Assembly (NCBI RefSeq): GCF_000829435.1 | Contig: NZ_JXRP01000020.1 | Coordinates: 62,001-126,000, forward strand | Source: Jeotgalibacillus soli | Lineage (GTDB): Bacteria; Bacillota; Bacilli; Bacillales; Jeotgalibacillaceae | Length of the DNA stretch: 64,000 nt | Reading direction: 5' to 3' | Part shown: one piece after another, positions 44,472 to 54,110 of the stretch | Layout of the letters: the number at the start of each line of letters is the position of its first letter | Numbering within the stretch: the stretch's first letter is position 1 | Translations under genes and position numbers: made by a program | Notes under the pieces: generated by a model | What the model was told of the DNA's origin: nothing | Database searches by the model: none | What the model saw: only the letters and a program-made list of their open reading frames with translations

Positions 44472-47342
44472 TTAAAGGCTTGTCCCTGTCTCCTGCATGG
44501 ATTGTAATTCATCTGATGTCATTAAAACATCTCTTGGTTTACTTCCTTTTGCCTCTGAAATCCACCCTTGCTGTTCCATCATATCAATCAGTCGTGCCGC
44601 CCTGTTGTAGCCAATTCGAAATTTACGCTGCAGCAAAGAGGTAGATGCTCCACCTTGTGACATAACAAATTCACAGGCTTCTAAGAGGAGCTCATCTTCC
44701 TCATCCTGAAGTTCTACCTTCGCCAAAAGCTCTTCCTGATGGAAAAGATACTTGACCTCTCGTTCTTGTCTGACATGCGAAACAACTGCGTCGATTTCCT
44801 CATCTGACACAAAGGTTCCTTGAAGACGAACAGGCTTGGAAGCCCCATTTCCTAAAAATAGCATGTCCCCTCTTCCTAATAAACGATCGGCACCAGAAGT
44901 ATCAATAATTGTACGTGAATCCACTTGGGAGCTCACAGCAAAAGCCACTCGTGTCGGTACATTCGCTTTGATGAGACCCGTGATCACATCAACGGAAGGA
45001 CGCTGTGTGGCAATAAGCAAATGAATACCGCATGCACGGGCTTTTTGAGCAATCCTGCAGATCGCTTCTTCCACATCTGCCGGTGACATCATCATTAAAT
45101 CTGCTAATTCATCGATTACGATAACCAGATAAGGCAGCTTTTGAGCAAATTGGCGTGCTTCAGTCGCTTTTTGATTGTAGCGTCCAATATCACGAACACC
45201 CGCGTGGGCAAAAAGCTGATAACGTCTTTCCATTTCCTCCACCGCCCATTTTAATGCAGCGGTCGCAGCCTTTACATTTGTTATTACAGGACTGACAAGA
45301 TGAGGAATATGATTATATGGAGCAAGCTCAACCATCTTCGGATCGATTAGAAGCAGCCTTAATTCGTCAGGTGTTGAATGATAAAGCAGACTCACCAGTA
45401 TTGAGTTTATACAAACGCTTTTCCCCGAGCCTGTGGCACCAGCGATCAATCCGTGAGGCATTTTGCCAATATCCGTTACCACGGGGTTTCCTTCAATATC
45501 AAGACCAAGTGCAACCGGTAATGTAGCCGTTGACTCCTTAAAGGATGGATGATCCAAAATTTCCTTTATCCCAACTGGACGGCTCATCGGATTCGGGATC
45601 TCAATTCCAATGGCATTCTTACCTGGAATAGGAGCCTCCATGCGAATATCACGAGCAGCAAGACTTAGCTTAATATCATCCGTCAGGCTCGTAATTTTAC
45701 TGACCTTTACACCTTTTTCAGGCAACAGCTCAAAACGGGTTACAGAAGGCCCTTGTGTAACATGTTTCACCTTTGCATTTACGTTAAAGTGAAACAATGT
45801 TTCATTTAGCAGTTCAGCCTGTTCCTCCAACCAGTGATGATCAGGCTCTGCATGCACCGGCGCGTTCAACAGGTTCATAGATGGAAAAGCATAATAAGGA
45901 GGCTCTTCCTCCCCTGAAATGAGTGTTACAGCAGGCGGCTCTATGCTGTCGGAAACAGATGCCTTGATTTGTTCCGATTGATTTACTCTCTTAGGAGACA
46001 CGTCAGTTTTTTTCAAATTCCGACGATCCTGCTTTAGCATCATCACATTGAACGGAATTTGTCTTGGCTTTCGCTCGGCAACTTGTTCTGGTTCTATTCG
46101 CTGCTCTTCTTTAATACTCGCTTCTGCAATTTCCTCTATTAAACCTTCATCATTTTGATCGCTATTACTATTCTGGTCAATTTGTATTGTCTGTAAATCA
46201 TCAGAAGCATCCATTTTTCCACTAAATTGTTCGACTTCTGTTGATGGAGACATCAATCCCTCCACTGCAATCGGCATTTCTTCTGACTCAGTCTCTTTGA
46301 ATGGAACGATTTGTAATAAAGTTTCTTCTTCGACTAGTTCTTGAGTTCGAATCGAAATTACTTCTGGAGCTTGGTTGGCTTCATCCTGAGATAGCGTTTG
46401 TTGATCATTGATTACATCACTTTGACTCAATGACTGTAAAATAGATGGTTGACCCGTTTTCTTCTCAGTTGCCTTATCCTCACCAACAGAAATACCCTGC
46501 ATGAGATCTTTTTTCTTAGATTCATTTTTTAAGAGAGAGGAAACTTCAACAAGTGAATTGACTTCTTCTTTCAATACTATTTGCTCAGTCGTATTTCCTT
46601 CATACTCGCTCATTCGAATCACATTTATTTTTTGCTCAATTTCAGGCTGTTCGATTTTTACTGCTAATTGATCCTGATCAGAAGCAATGTTCTCTAAAAA
46701 GCTTTCTTTATCATTTTTAGTTATAGTTAAATTATTATAAGCGGAAACGGCTTCTTGCTCTGTCACATTTCCATTATCCTTGCTAAATTGAATCGGGTGA
46801 TCCGTTTCTTGCTCTGCTGACTGCTTATGTGAAAGCTCATCTATACTTACGAGAGAGGTAATTCCTCCAAATTGGGTATATACTTTTTTAGTAGAATTGC
46901 TTGTTAATTCATATTCAACTTTTTCTATCCGATCTACTGAATTTTCCACTGTATTTGGCTTTGGCCGGTTAAAGCCGTATATAGGCGATGGCACCTCAGT
47001 CGGTGTAAATGGACGATTAGACATCTGTGGTTTATAGGACGGTTTGTCTTTTGTTTTAGTGTGACTTTCATTCGAATGCGTATGATTTTTAGGCTTGGTG
47101 CTTTCTTGCCGTTCCTTTGTATACTTTGGCTTTGGATCTTCCTTTTGATCTTGCTCTTGATCTAGTCGTTCATCAGGAATTAGCGGAAATCGAAATTCTA
47201 CTTTAGGGTAGTGATAGATCATTTTCGTATCCAAATCACTTTTTCTATGTACGGGTACAGGTTTTTGCTGTAATGGTTTAGGCTCATCTTTTGTTTCATC
47301 TTCCGTTTTTAAAAAAGCCAATGCTTTTTTAATCCAACTCAT
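44472..47342 (-). CDS. sftA: DNA translocase SftA (YtpT), FtsK/SpoIIIE family
   Basis: SftA moves chromosome arms away from the closing septum. 956 residues: no membrane helices, a short N-terminal septum-targeting part, then about 450 residues of low-complexity acidic linker, then the FtsK motor. Walker A is GATGSGKSVCINS (near residue 635), Walker B LVIVIDELADLMM, and the C-terminal winged-helix gamma domain begins near SMLLQRKFRIGYNRA-like sequence (STSLLQRKFRIGYNRAARLI). The absence of membrane helices separates it from SpoIIIE. Start ATG 47342, with a weak GAGTGAT upstream. Confidence 0.95.
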   Translation of the reverse strand: MSWIKKALAFLKTEDETKDEPKPLQQKPVPVHRKSDLDTKMIYHYPKVEFRFPLIPDERLDQEQDQKEDPKPKYTKERQESTKPKNHTHSNESHTKTKDKPSYKPQMSNRPFTPTEVPSPIYGFNRPKPNTVENSVDRIEKVEYELTSNSTKKVYTQFGGITSLVSIDELSHKQSAEQETDHPIQFSKDNGNVTEQEAVSAYNNLTITKNDKESFLENIASDQDQLAVKIEQPEIEQKINVIRMSEYEGNTTEQIVLKEEVNSLVEVSSLLKNESKKKDLMQGISVGEDKATEKKTGQPSILQSLSQSDVINDQQTLSQDEANQAPEVISIRTQELVEEETLLQIVPFKETESEEMPIAVEGLMSPSTEVEQFSGKMDASDDLQTIQIDQNSNSDQNDEGLIEEIAEASIKEEQRIEPEQVAERKPRQIPFNVMMLKQDRRNLKKTDVSPKRVNQSEQIKASVSDSIEPPAVTLISGEEEPPYYAFPSMNLLNAPVHAEPDHHWLEEQAELLNETLFHFNVNAKVKHVTQGPSVTRFELLPEKGVKVSKITSLTDDIKLSLAARDIRMEAPIPGKNAIGIEIPNPMSRPVGIKEILDHPSFKESTATLPVALGLDIEGNPVVTDIGKMPHGLIAGATGSGKSVCINSILVSLLYHSTPDELRLLLIDPKMVELAPYNHIPHLVSPVITNVKAATAALKWAVEEMERRYQLFAHAGVRDIGRYNQKATEARQFAQKLPYLVIVIDELADLMMMSPADVEEAICRIAQKARACGIHLLIATQRPSVDVITGLIKANVPTRVAFAVSSQVDSRTIIDTSGADRLLGRGDMLFLGNGASKPVRLQGTFVSDEEIDAVVSHVRQEREVKYLFHQEELLAKVELQDEEDELLLEACEFVMSQGGASTSLLQRKFRIGYNRAARLIDMMEQQGWISEAKGSKPRDVLMTSDELQSMQETGTSL

Positions 47343-47449
47343 TATAATCACTCATTTCTGTATGTTCCTCTTCATTTTATCAGTTTTTTATGTAATATCG
47401 AGTAAAAACCGTGAAATGGTTATATGGTCCAGGGAATGAATTCACCCAT

Positions 47450-47504
47450 AAAAAAAGACTGCCCCTCTTATTTCCCATTTTTAATAAGAAATAAACGGAG
47501 CAAC
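47450..47504 (-). terminator. Terminator of the ytpP-ytpQ-ytpR unit
   Basis: TGCTCCGTTTATTTC pairs with GAAATAAGAGGGGCA (two mismatches) on the minus strand, followed by GTCTTTTTTTATG. It separates ytpR from sftA. Confidence 0.8.
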
Positions 47505-47521
47505 CTATCATAATAAACCTT

Positions 47522-48130
47522 TTATGAAAGAGGAAATGCATCCCCTGCTTCAAAAGAATCCTCAAGTATTAAAATTCCTTTTTCTTGCGGCGCATTTGGC
47601 AGCGCAAGTTCTCTTGCCGAACAGATCATTCCGCTGGATGCAACGCCTCTTAGTTCTGCATCTTTTATAAGCAGACCGCTTGGCATCACCGCACCTACCT
47701 TCGCCACAACCACCTTTTGATCCGCAGCAATATTCGGCGCACCACAAACAATTTGTACTATTTCTTGTCCAACATCAACCTGACATACATTCAGTTTGTC
47801 CGCATTTGGATGCTTCTCCATTGACTTGACATAGCCCACTACAAATTTAGGTGAAAAATCAGCGTTAATGACATCATCAAATCCATTTTGATGCAGCGCT
47901 TCATTGATTTTTGTCAAACGATCTTCATCCATGCTAACAACACCATTTTCACTAAGATCAAGATAATTTGATGCATTAAATAGGTTATATCCCGCTGCTT
48001 CGCGTGTTTCACTGTTGATAATTTTTGCCACATCACCTTTTCTTTCAAACGTGCGCTGTTCAAAGCTGACACCCTGAAGTGTAATTAACAGCGTATCACC
48101 TACGCCTTGACGGTTGTAAAATACGTTCAT
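47522..48130 (-). CDS. ytpR: tRNA-binding domain protein YtpR
   Basis: 202 residues: an N-terminal DUF4479 domain (about 1-85) and a C-terminal OB-fold tRNA-binding domain (about 90-200; [38 protein letters not shown]) of the type fused to PheT and MetG. It is not a synthetase itself; role unknown, perhaps in tRNA handling. 13 bp downstream of ytpQ. Confidence 0.94.
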   Translation of the reverse strand: MNVFYNRQGVGDTLLITLQGVSFEQRTFERKGDVAKIINSETREAAGYNLFNASNYLDLSENGVVSMDEDRLTKINEALHQNGFDDVINADFSPKFVVGYVKSMEKHPNADKLNVCQVDVGQEIVQIVCGAPNIAADQKVVVAKVGAVMPSGLLIKDAELRGVASSGMICSARELALPNAPQEKGILILEDSFEAGDAFPLS

Positions 48131-48142
48131 TCTTTATTCTCC

Positions 48143-48958
48143 TTATTCTCTTCTTTTATTTTTACCAAGGATAAAGACAGGTTCAAGCTCTCCATCTTCA
48201 TAAATAAACGATAGTGCCGTGATCGGGACTTTACCATTCGCAAAGAACTCCATGGCCATTTGGGCTAAAATATCATAGCCTGTTTCATTGCGGATATCCC
48301 CAATAATTAATACATCCTGATGAGGAACTGCTATCGTCATTTCCCCTTCGACTTTCGCATTTATTTCCTGTAAAAATGATTCGTTTAAGATGCGGCTTGC
48401 ATCGTAGCCATCGTTTGAATTTAAGAAATAAAAGACGTTTCCGGCAACTTCATCCGCTTTTACCCTCGTAGAGAGTGAGCGTACATTAAATAAGGCCATC
48501 TCTTTAACCTGGACCTTTGTCCACTTTTGTTTTTCAAGAAAAGCAGTATCAATAAGGCGATAGGTTGTACCAAGGTCAACAGCGTAATAAATTCTTGTTT
48601 CCGCCGTGTGGTCATCAAAAATAAATGGTATGCCTTCTTGTGCTTCTGAAGGAAAGGATGTCGAACGAATAACAGGAAATACTTGCTTCTCAGGGGCTTC
48701 AACCACTGTCTCTGTCCCCATAACCGAAAGAGCTTCCTCTACATAATACACAACTTCATCAATTGCTTCATCCTTCTTATTACTCCACTTGCCGATGATG
48801 CTTGGGACTGATACCTCTATCCCTTTGCCCGTGTCACTATTTTCAAAACGAAGCTGATCTTTTTTCTTATCATAGCTGATTTTGCGATTAGGAGCGCTTA
48901 GCCTCTCCTCTAATAATCGCTTCATTTTTATCGAATCCATATTCATTTTTTTACTCAT
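48143..48958 (-). CDS. ytpQ: DUF1444 family protein YtpQ
   Basis: 271-residue cytoplasmic protein of unknown function (DUF1444/UPF0354). [19 protein letters not shown] opens the family domain and [17 protein letters not shown] lies near the end. No catalytic motif seen. Preceded by AGGAGG. Conserved between ytpP and ytpR. Confidence 0.92.
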   Translation of the reverse strand: MSKKMNMDSIKMKRLLEERLSAPNRKISYDKKKDQLRFENSDTGKGIEVSVPSIIGKWSNKKDEAIDEVVYYVEEALSVMGTETVVEAPEKQVFPVIRSTSFPSEAQEGIPFIFDDHTAETRIYYAVDLGTTYRLIDTAFLEKQKWTKVQVKEMALFNVRSLSTRVKADEVAGNVFYFLNSNDGYDASRILNESFLQEINAKVEGEMTIAVPHQDVLIIGDIRNETGYDILAQMAMEFFANGKVPITALSFIYEDGELEPVFILGKNKRRE

Positions 48959-49012
48959 TTTTTTCCTCCTGACCAGGAGTGTCCTGAAATATCTCCGACT
49001 CTATTGTACATG

Positions 49013-49062
49013 AAAATGACCTGGTCCTAAAGGTTAACCTTTTCCCCTCGGCCAGGTCATTG
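49013..49062 (-). terminator. Likely terminator after ytpP
   Basis: ATGACCTGG and CCAGGTCAT pair around about 31 nt, followed by TTTTCATG on the minus strand. The T tail is short, so some read-through into ytpQ is likely. Confidence 0.5.
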
Positions 49063-49098
49063 CTATTCCCCATAAATGATTATTTTAAATAGAAGAAA

Positions 49099-49416
49099 TT
49101 AGGCTGGCAGTTTAGTCATAAACGCTTCAATTTCCTCTTGCGTTTTACGATCCTTGCTGACAAATCGACCGGCCTCTTCACCGCTATGGTAGGCCAAAAA
49201 GCTTGGGATACCAAATACATTCAGTTCAATGCAAAGATCTAAAAATTCATCACGGTCCACATGAATAAATGTATAGTTGGAAAATTTTTTTTCAACTTCC
49301 GGCATAAATGGTTCGATTACACGGCAATCTGGACACCAGCCTGCAGAGAACATAAAAACATAGTTACCTTCATTTTTAAATGAATGAAACTGTTCGACTG
49401 ATTCAAGGTTTTTCAT
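49099..49416 (-). CDS. ytpP: Thioredoxin-like protein YtpP
   Basis: 105 residues with a thioredoxin fold and active site AGWCPDCRVIEPFMPE (CPDC instead of CGPC), which predicts a redox potential different from TrxA. The cis-proline loop is GIPSFLAY. Substrate unknown. It begins 3 bp after the end of the PTS IIC-like gene upstream, so the two are cotranscribed; this pairing is not seen in B. subtilis. Confidence 0.92.
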   Translation of the reverse strand: MKNLESVEQFHSFKNEGNYVFMFSAGWCPDCRVIEPFMPEVEKKFSNYTFIHVDRDEFLDLCIELNVFGIPSFLAYHSGEEAGRFVSKDRKTQEEIEAFMTKLPA

Positions 49417-49419
49417 GAT

Positions 49420-50451
49420 TTACTTTCCTCCTGTATGAATAAGCATTTGGCCATTTTTAATCAAGCCTATTTTTCTCATATAAGAAGATAGTAACAGTGT
49501 AATGACTGCCGGTCCAATGAAATGCAACACGGCCATCTTAATTAAAACATCCATTGTGAATCCCATCGTTTGAAAGGTCATAATTTGACCAACTAATCCA
49601 CTCGTCCCCATTCCTGCTCCAGCAGCATTATTTTCCATTGCCCAGATCGTTGTACCAATTGGAGCTAATAACATACCGGCTAACGTAGGCGGGATTAAGA
49701 TAAGCGGATTTCGTAATATGTTGGGAACCTGCAGCATGGACGTGCCAATCCCTTGAGCGATCAGCCCGCCAAATTTATTTTCGCGGTAGCTCGCCACGGC
49801 AAAGCCAACCATTTGAGCACTGCATCCAATGGTTGCGGCACCTGCAGCGACACCGTTTAAATCGAGCATTAACGCAATCGCCAGACTGGAAATGGGTGCT
49901 GTCAAAGCCAGCCCCATAAGCGCGGCAACGAGCATCCCCATCACAACCGGTTGCTGTTCTGTCGCCCAGCCAATCCAGCTGCCAAACATGGTCATAAATT
50001 CTGCCATATATGGTCCAATGAATGCTGCAACACCGTAGCCTGCAGCAATTGTCACAAACGGTGTGATGATAATATCCACCCTTGTAGATTGACTAACCAT
50101 TTTTCCGATCTCTGTTGAAATAAGAGCTGCGATATAAGCTCCAGCAGGACCGCCAAGAGCTGCTCCGGCCGCCCCTGTTACAGCTGCCGCAAATAATACA
50201 AGCGGCGGTGCCTTCAATCCATATGCAATTGCGACACCAATTGCCGGACCCATTAAACTCATTGATAAAGTTCCCATTTCAATAAAAAACCCCATATTAA
50301 TTGAAAAGAAAATTTCAATTTGCTCCCCAAGTGTTTTAATAATCAAACCAATAATTAAAGAGCCAAAAAGTCCTAAAGCCATAAAACTGAGTGCGTCAAT
50401 GAAATAAGATTTTAGAGACGGTGCAATTCCTTTTTTTTTAAGCCAATTCAT
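49420..50451 (-). CDS. PTS IIC-like membrane protein (PfoR type)
   Basis: 343 residues with about nine to ten hydrophobic helices, rich in Gly and Ala; ALGGPAGAYIAALISTEIGK and GTLSMSLMGPAIGVAIAYGL resemble the PTS_EIIC_2/PfoR family. No IIA, IIB or fused phosphorylation domain and no sugar gene lies near, so it is an orphan and transport by phosphorylation is unlikely. PfoR was first named as a regulator of perfringolysin; the true role is unknown. Cotranscribed with ytpP. Confidence 0.8.
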   Translation of the reverse strand: MNWLKKKGIAPSLKSYFIDALSFMALGLFGSLIIGLIIKTLGEQIEIFFSINMGFFIEMGTLSMSLMGPAIGVAIAYGLKAPPLVLFAAAVTGAAGAALGGPAGAYIAALISTEIGKMVSQSTRVDIIITPFVTIAAGYGVAAFIGPYMAEFMTMFGSWIGWATEQQPVVMGMLVAALMGLALTAPISSLAIALMLDLNGVAAGAATIGCSAQMVGFAVASYRENKFGGLIAQGIGTSMLQVPNILRNPLILIPPTLAGMLLAPIGTTIWAMENNAAGAGMGTSGLVGQIMTFQTMGFTMDVLIKMAVLHFIGPAVITLLLSSYMRKIGLIKNGQMLIHTGGK

Positions 50452-50514
50452 CGAATGATCCTCCTCATCGCAGTCAATATTACTAGCGTAAAGACAGGTG
50501 ACAAAAAAGTAAAC

Positions 50515-50553
50515 AATAAAAAAAAGTTTTCATAGTTTGAAAACTTTTTTTAT
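50515..50553. terminator. Inverted repeat with T tail upstream of the PTS-like gene
   Basis: AAAAAGTTTTC and GAAAACTTTTT around 7 nt. On the minus strand it would end the lipoprotein transcript after copy E of the palindromic element. Confidence 0.7.
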
Positions 50554-50555
50554 TT

Positions 50556-50645
50556 AGCTTCGTTAAACAGGTCTGTTGATTGCAGCACGCAGGAGTCTCG
50601 CACACCCGCTACAATCAACGCTGTGCGAAAATTTTAACATAGCTT
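50556..50645. repeat. Intergenic palindromic element, copy E
   Basis: AGCTTCGTTAAAC, CTGTTGATTGCAGCACGC, GAGTCTCGCACACCCGCT, CAATCAACGCTGTGC and TTTTAACATAGCT in 90 bp. It lies between the lipoprotein gene and the terminator at 50515. Confidence 0.85.
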
Positions 50646-50657
50646 TTTATTTAGAAA

Positions 50658-51179
50658 TTATTCTGTTGTATCTTCCCATTTTACAGAGCTAACCGTTTCC
50701 ATCATCCATTTTGCATTACTGGATAATGAATCAAGATCCGAGATGGTTGTTATTTTCGCATGATTGATTCCTGTCACTAGCTCATAATGCTCTTCATCCA
50801 TTTGACGAACGAGTACATAGCCGAAACGGTCATCCTCTTCAAACGTTTCATTAATAAGCCATGGATCATCTACATGATTCACTGTCATCGTATAAATTAC
50901 ATCATTTCCTGCTTGTTCATTGAAATGGTGAAACAGCACAAACGTAGCATTGCTTTTTTCAAGAATGATATTGTGATCTGATTCTTCCACCATGGATACA
51001 CCAAAAGGCAATCGCAGCGATAATGCTTCAGTATCTTCATTTGTTCGCTTCGGTTCATCAGTAAATAGCTGTTCAACCTCTTCCAATGTTTTCTCTTTTT
51101 CATCTTCGATTGTCGTACTGCATGCAAACAAGAATGTACACAATAGTAGAAACACTGGAAAAAGACTTGCTTTCTTCAT
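50658..51179 (-). CDS. Putative lipoprotein, unknown function
   Basis: 173 residues with a lipoprotein signal peptide: MKKASLFPVFLLLCTFLFAC, lipobox LFAC with Cys20 as the modified residue. The mature part is acidic and shows no family I recognise. The start has a GGGGGAAGTATC leader. It is the only gene between copy E and the divergent ytoQ, and is not in the B. subtilis order. Confidence 0.75.
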   Translation of the reverse strand: MKKASLFPVFLLLCTFLFACSTTIEDEKEKTLEEVEQLFTDEPKRTNEDTEALSLRLPFGVSMVEESDHNIILEKSNATFVLFHHFNEQAGNDVIYTMTVNHVDDPWLINETFEEDDRFGYVLVRQMDEEHYELVTGINHAKITTISDLDSLSSNAKWMMETVSSVKWEDTTE

Positions 51180-51333
51180 GATACTTCCCCCTAAATTATG
51201 AAAGAACGTTCAGATTTCATGATACCTGTACATCCATCAATTTGACAACCCTTTTAATAGACGTGGTTTTTTAAGTTTGACTCTACTAAGTGCTATACTA
51301 CCAATAATTAAACTTTTTAAAGGAGGTATTATA

Positions 51334-51780
51334 ATGGAGCTAATCATTTATTTAGCAGGTGAAATTCACAGTAATTGGCGGCAAACAATAAAAGAACAGG
51401 CTAATTCCCTGCCCTTTCATTTGAACTTTGTAGGGCCCATGGAAAACCACGAACGCTCTGATAACATTGGAGAAGAAATTCTCGGAAATCAGCCCAATAC
51501 TATATTTAAAGACGATGCAGCTTCTGCAATGAATAATTTGCGTACACAGGTGCTGATGCAAAAGTCTGATGTAGTTATCGCACTTTTTGGAGAAAAATAC
51601 AAACAATGGAATACGGCAATGGATGCAAGCACAGCCATCACACTGAATAAGCCGCTCATTCTTGTTCGACCTGAAAAGCTGCACCATGCTTTAAAAGAAC
51701 TCTCTAGAAAAGCAAACGTAACAGTCGAAACAACTGAACAAGCACTCCAAGTAATATCCTATATTTTTGAAGAGGAATAA
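51334..51780 (+). CDS. ytoQ: YtoQ family protein
   Basis: 148 residues, start ATG 51334 six bases after AAAGGAGGT; the upstream in-frame extension covers the promoter. The family (MELIIYLAGEIHSNWR, AMDASTAITLNKPLILVRP) is related to nucleoside 2-deoxyribosyltransferase-like folds but has no proven activity. Convergent with the DUF84 gene. Confidence 0.92.
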   Translation: MELIIYLAGEIHSNWRQTIKEQANSLPFHLNFVGPMENHERSDNIGEEILGNQPNTIFKDDAASAMNNLRTQVLMQKSDVVIALFGEKYKQWNTAMDASTAITLNKPLILVRPEKLHHALKELSRKANVTVETTEQALQVISYIFEEE

Positions 51781-51820
51781 AAAGAATCGGCACCGCAACA
51801 ATTGAAGGTGCCGATTCTTT
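51781..51820. terminator. Bidirectional terminator between ytoQ and the DUF84 gene
   Basis: AGAATCGGCACC and GGTGCCGATTCT around 12 nt, with TTTT after the downstream arm. Confidence 0.9.
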
Positions 51821-52350
51821 TATTTGTTCCGAAATTCCCATTGTCCAATTAACAACTGGACAACATGAGTAAACATTTGAATACGGTTAATTCGACCATT
51901 TGTAAAGATCCCAACCGCTCCTTCATGATGGCGTATATTTTGCCGCTGACGAACGTCATCCATCACCGGACCGAGCTCTTCTCCATTACGCAGACGATCT
52001 GCAATGGCTTGCGGCAATAAAATACGCGCGCCGCCCGCCACAAAGGGTTCATCATTTCTATCAAGAAGCGCTCCCCAATTGCAGATAAACAAGCCAGCAG
52101 AAGTATCCGTCACTCCTCCCTCAAGACCAATGCCTATAGACGCTTGTAAAGCATCCTTTGCTGCTCTCGCACGATGAATAGCGCCGCTTATGGTCTCTTC
52201 ATCAGAAAAAGGCTGTTCCGCTACTCCAGAAGCAACACTCATGCCCTCAATATGAACTGAATACTCAGGAGAAGCAGAAAAAGCTTCCTTCACTGCTTGA
52301 ATCTTTGCTTTATTATGGGTCCCAACAGCAATATGAACTACATGATCCAT
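51820..52350 (-). CDS. DUF84 / YjjX-type non-canonical NTP phosphatase
   Basis: 176 residues resembling YjjX inosine/xanthosine triphosphatase, which removes deaminated purine nucleotides. VGTHNKAKIQAVKEAF is the nucleotide-binding opening and GIGLEGGVTD the metal/phosphate loop. Distinct from RdgB. Its start lies 10 bp after the ytoP stop, so it is cotranscribed with ytoP. Confidence 0.85.
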   Translation of the reverse strand: MDHVVHIAVGTHNKAKIQAVKEAFSASPEYSVHIEGMSVASGVAEQPFSDEETISGAIHRARAAKDALQASIGIGLEGGVTDTSAGLFICNWGALLDRNDEPFVAGGARILLPQAIADRLRNGEELGPVMDDVRQRQNIRHHEGAVGIFTNGRINRIQMFTHVVQLLIGQWEFRNK

Positions 52351-52359
52351 TTTCTCACC

Positions 52360-53433
52360 TTATGATTGCTGACGAATAGATTCAACCGTAGAACGGTCGC
52401 TTGCTTTTACCAGCTTCACAAGCAGTTCTTTCGCCGCTGCATAGTCTTCAATATGAATCATGGATGCGTGTGTATGAATATAGCGTGAGCAAATGCCCAC
52501 CACTGCACTAGGAACCCCTTCATTGGACATATGAACACGGCCGGCATCCGTACCGCCTTGTGAAACAAAATATTGGTAAGGAATGTTGTTTGATTCAGCT
52601 GTATCCAGTATAAATTCTCTCATTCCGCGGTGCGTTACCATGCTTCGGTCCAGAATTCGAAGAAGGGTACCCTGTCCAAGCTGGCCAAATTCATTTTTGT
52701 CACCGGACATGTCATTTGCGGGACTTGCATCCATCGCAAAGAAAATATCTGGTTTTATAAGATTTGCTGCCGTCTGTGCTCCTCTTAGGCCCACTTCTTC
52801 CTGTACGGTCGCCCCGCTATATAATGTATTGCCTAACGTTTCTCCCTGCAGCTCCTTTAACAGCTCAATGGATAAACCGCAGCCATAACGATTGTCCCAT
52901 GCCTTTGCAAGAATTTTCTTTTCATTCGCCATTGGTGTAAATGGACAGATCGGAACCACCTGCTGCCCAGGCTTAATGCCGATTGATACAGCGTCGCTTC
53001 GATCATCTGCCCCAATATCAATGAGCATATTTTTAATATCCATCGGCTTTGCTCGTTTTTCTTCACTAAGCAAATGCGGAGGAATCGAGCCAATCACACC
53101 CATCACTGATCCCTTTTCTGTGATAATTTCAACGCGCTGGGCAAGAAGCACCTGGCTCCACCAGCCGCCAAGCGTTTGAAAGCGCAGCATGCCGTTTTCA
53201 GTGATGCCCGTAACCATGAACCCTACTTCGTCCATATGACCTGCAGCCATGACAACTGGACCATCCTGCGGACCCTTTTTCAAGCCAAAAATACTCCCTA
53301 ATCCATCTTGAATAATCTCATCTGAATATTTTTGAAGCTCATTTTTCATGAATTTTCGAACCGCATGCTCATTGCCAGGTGCTCCAGGGAGCTCTGTTAA
53401 TGTTTTAAATAAAGTAAGTGTTTCCTGGTTCAT
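52360..53433 (-). CDS. ytoP: M42-family metalloaminopeptidase YtoP
   Basis: Glutamyl/leucyl aminopeptidase or endoglucanase-like M42 peptidase, 357 residues. Metal ligands in [36 protein letters not shown] and [11 protein letters not shown]42 enzymes form dodecameric TET particles that trim peptides in the cytosol. A good AGAAAGGAGAA ribosome binding site is present. Divergent from ytzB. Confidence 0.94.
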   Translation of the reverse strand: MNQETLTLFKTLTELPGAPGNEHAVRKFMKNELQKYSDEIIQDGLGSIFGLKKGPQDGPVVMAAGHMDEVGFMVTGITENGMLRFQTLGGWWSQVLLAQRVEIITEKGSVMGVIGSIPPHLLSEEKRAKPMDIKNMLIDIGADDRSDAVSIGIKPGQQVVPICPFTPMANEKKILAKAWDNRYGCGLSIELLKELQGETLGNTLYSGATVQEEVGLRGAQTAANLIKPDIFFAMDASPANDMSGDKNEFGQLGQGTLLRILDRSMVTHRGMREFILDTAESNNIPYQYFVSQGGTDAGRVHMSNEGVPSAVVGICSRYIHTHASMIHIEDYAAAKELLVKLVKASDRSTVESIRQQS

Positions 53434-53636
53434 CTTAATATTCTCCTTTCTTTCGTTAAACCATCAATTTCATTTGTATGTAAATTTTTTGTAAAATCGC
53501 TCTCAACCTTTCTATATTTTACAGAACTTTCATTCCACTTACCACCAATAACAGGAGCTCGAAAAAAAGATAGATGATAAAAATTGGATCTTTCTGTATA
53601 CTGAAAATAGTTTGAGTCATTCGGAGGTGATAGGGA

Positions 53637-53954
53637 ATGAATTGGAAGGACATTACGATTGGCGCGGCGATTGGACTGGCTGCCGGAATCGCTATCAGTC
53701 AAAGTACAACACGTGCAGTCTCTGTCTCAGCGGATAAAGTATTGAAAGATGTGAAAAATGCATTTAAACAGCATGGGGCTATTGACGGATCATGGATTCA
53801 AATGAAACCAGAAGAATACGAAATTCATGCTGTTAAAAATCAGGTCTACCGTGGAGGCATCTCCCGTCATAAAGGAAACGAGCTTGAGCAGTTTGAATTT
53901 ATTGCTGATGCAAAAACTGGAACCGTTATGGATGTCTACAAGACTACATCATAA
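53637..53954 (+). CDS. ytzB: PepSY-domain protein YtzB
   Basis: 105 residues. A short N-terminal hydrophobic segment (ITIGAAIGLAAGIAI) probably anchors it to the membrane; the rest is a PepSY-like domain (YRGGISRHKGNELEQFEFIA). PepSY domains often inhibit peptidases; the divergent neighbour ytoP is a peptidase, but any link is inference. GGAGGTGATAGGG precedes the ATG. Confidence 0.88.
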   Translation: MNWKDITIGAAIGLAAGIAISQSTTRAVSVSADKVLKDVKNAFKQHGAIDGSWIQMKPEEYEIHAVKNQVYRGGISRHKGNELEQFEFIADAKTGTVMDVYKTTS

Positions 53955-53959
53955 TGATT

Positions 53960-53997
53960 AGGTTGATTCTTACAGTTGTCATTGTAAGAATCAACCT
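53960..53997 (+). terminator. Terminator of ytzB
   Basis: AGGTTGATTCTTACA and its complement form a 15 bp stem around 8 nt, followed by TTTTCTATT. Confidence 0.9.
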
Positions 53998-54009
53998 TTT
54001 CTATTATAA

Positions 54010-54110
54010 AGGGTTTATTAAACGTGTCTGTTGATTGCTGCACCCAGACGCTCGCTTTCCGCTACAATCAACGCTGAGCAAACATCAACAATGGACTTTA
54101 ACATTGCTTT
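54010..54110. repeat. Intergenic palindromic element, copy F
   Basis: GGTTTATTAAACG, TGTTGATTGCTGCACCC, GCTCGCTTTCCGCTACAATC, AACGCTGAGC and ATGGACTTTAACATTGCTTT in about 101 bp. Its end touches the stop codon of ytnP (54112-54110). The neighbouring genes are convergent. Confidence 0.85.

Noticed and set aside
53430-53702. 90-codon minus-strand frame between ytoP and ytzB
   Set aside because: It overlaps the ytzB start and regulatory region and the ytoP ribosome binding site, and has no recognisable protein features.
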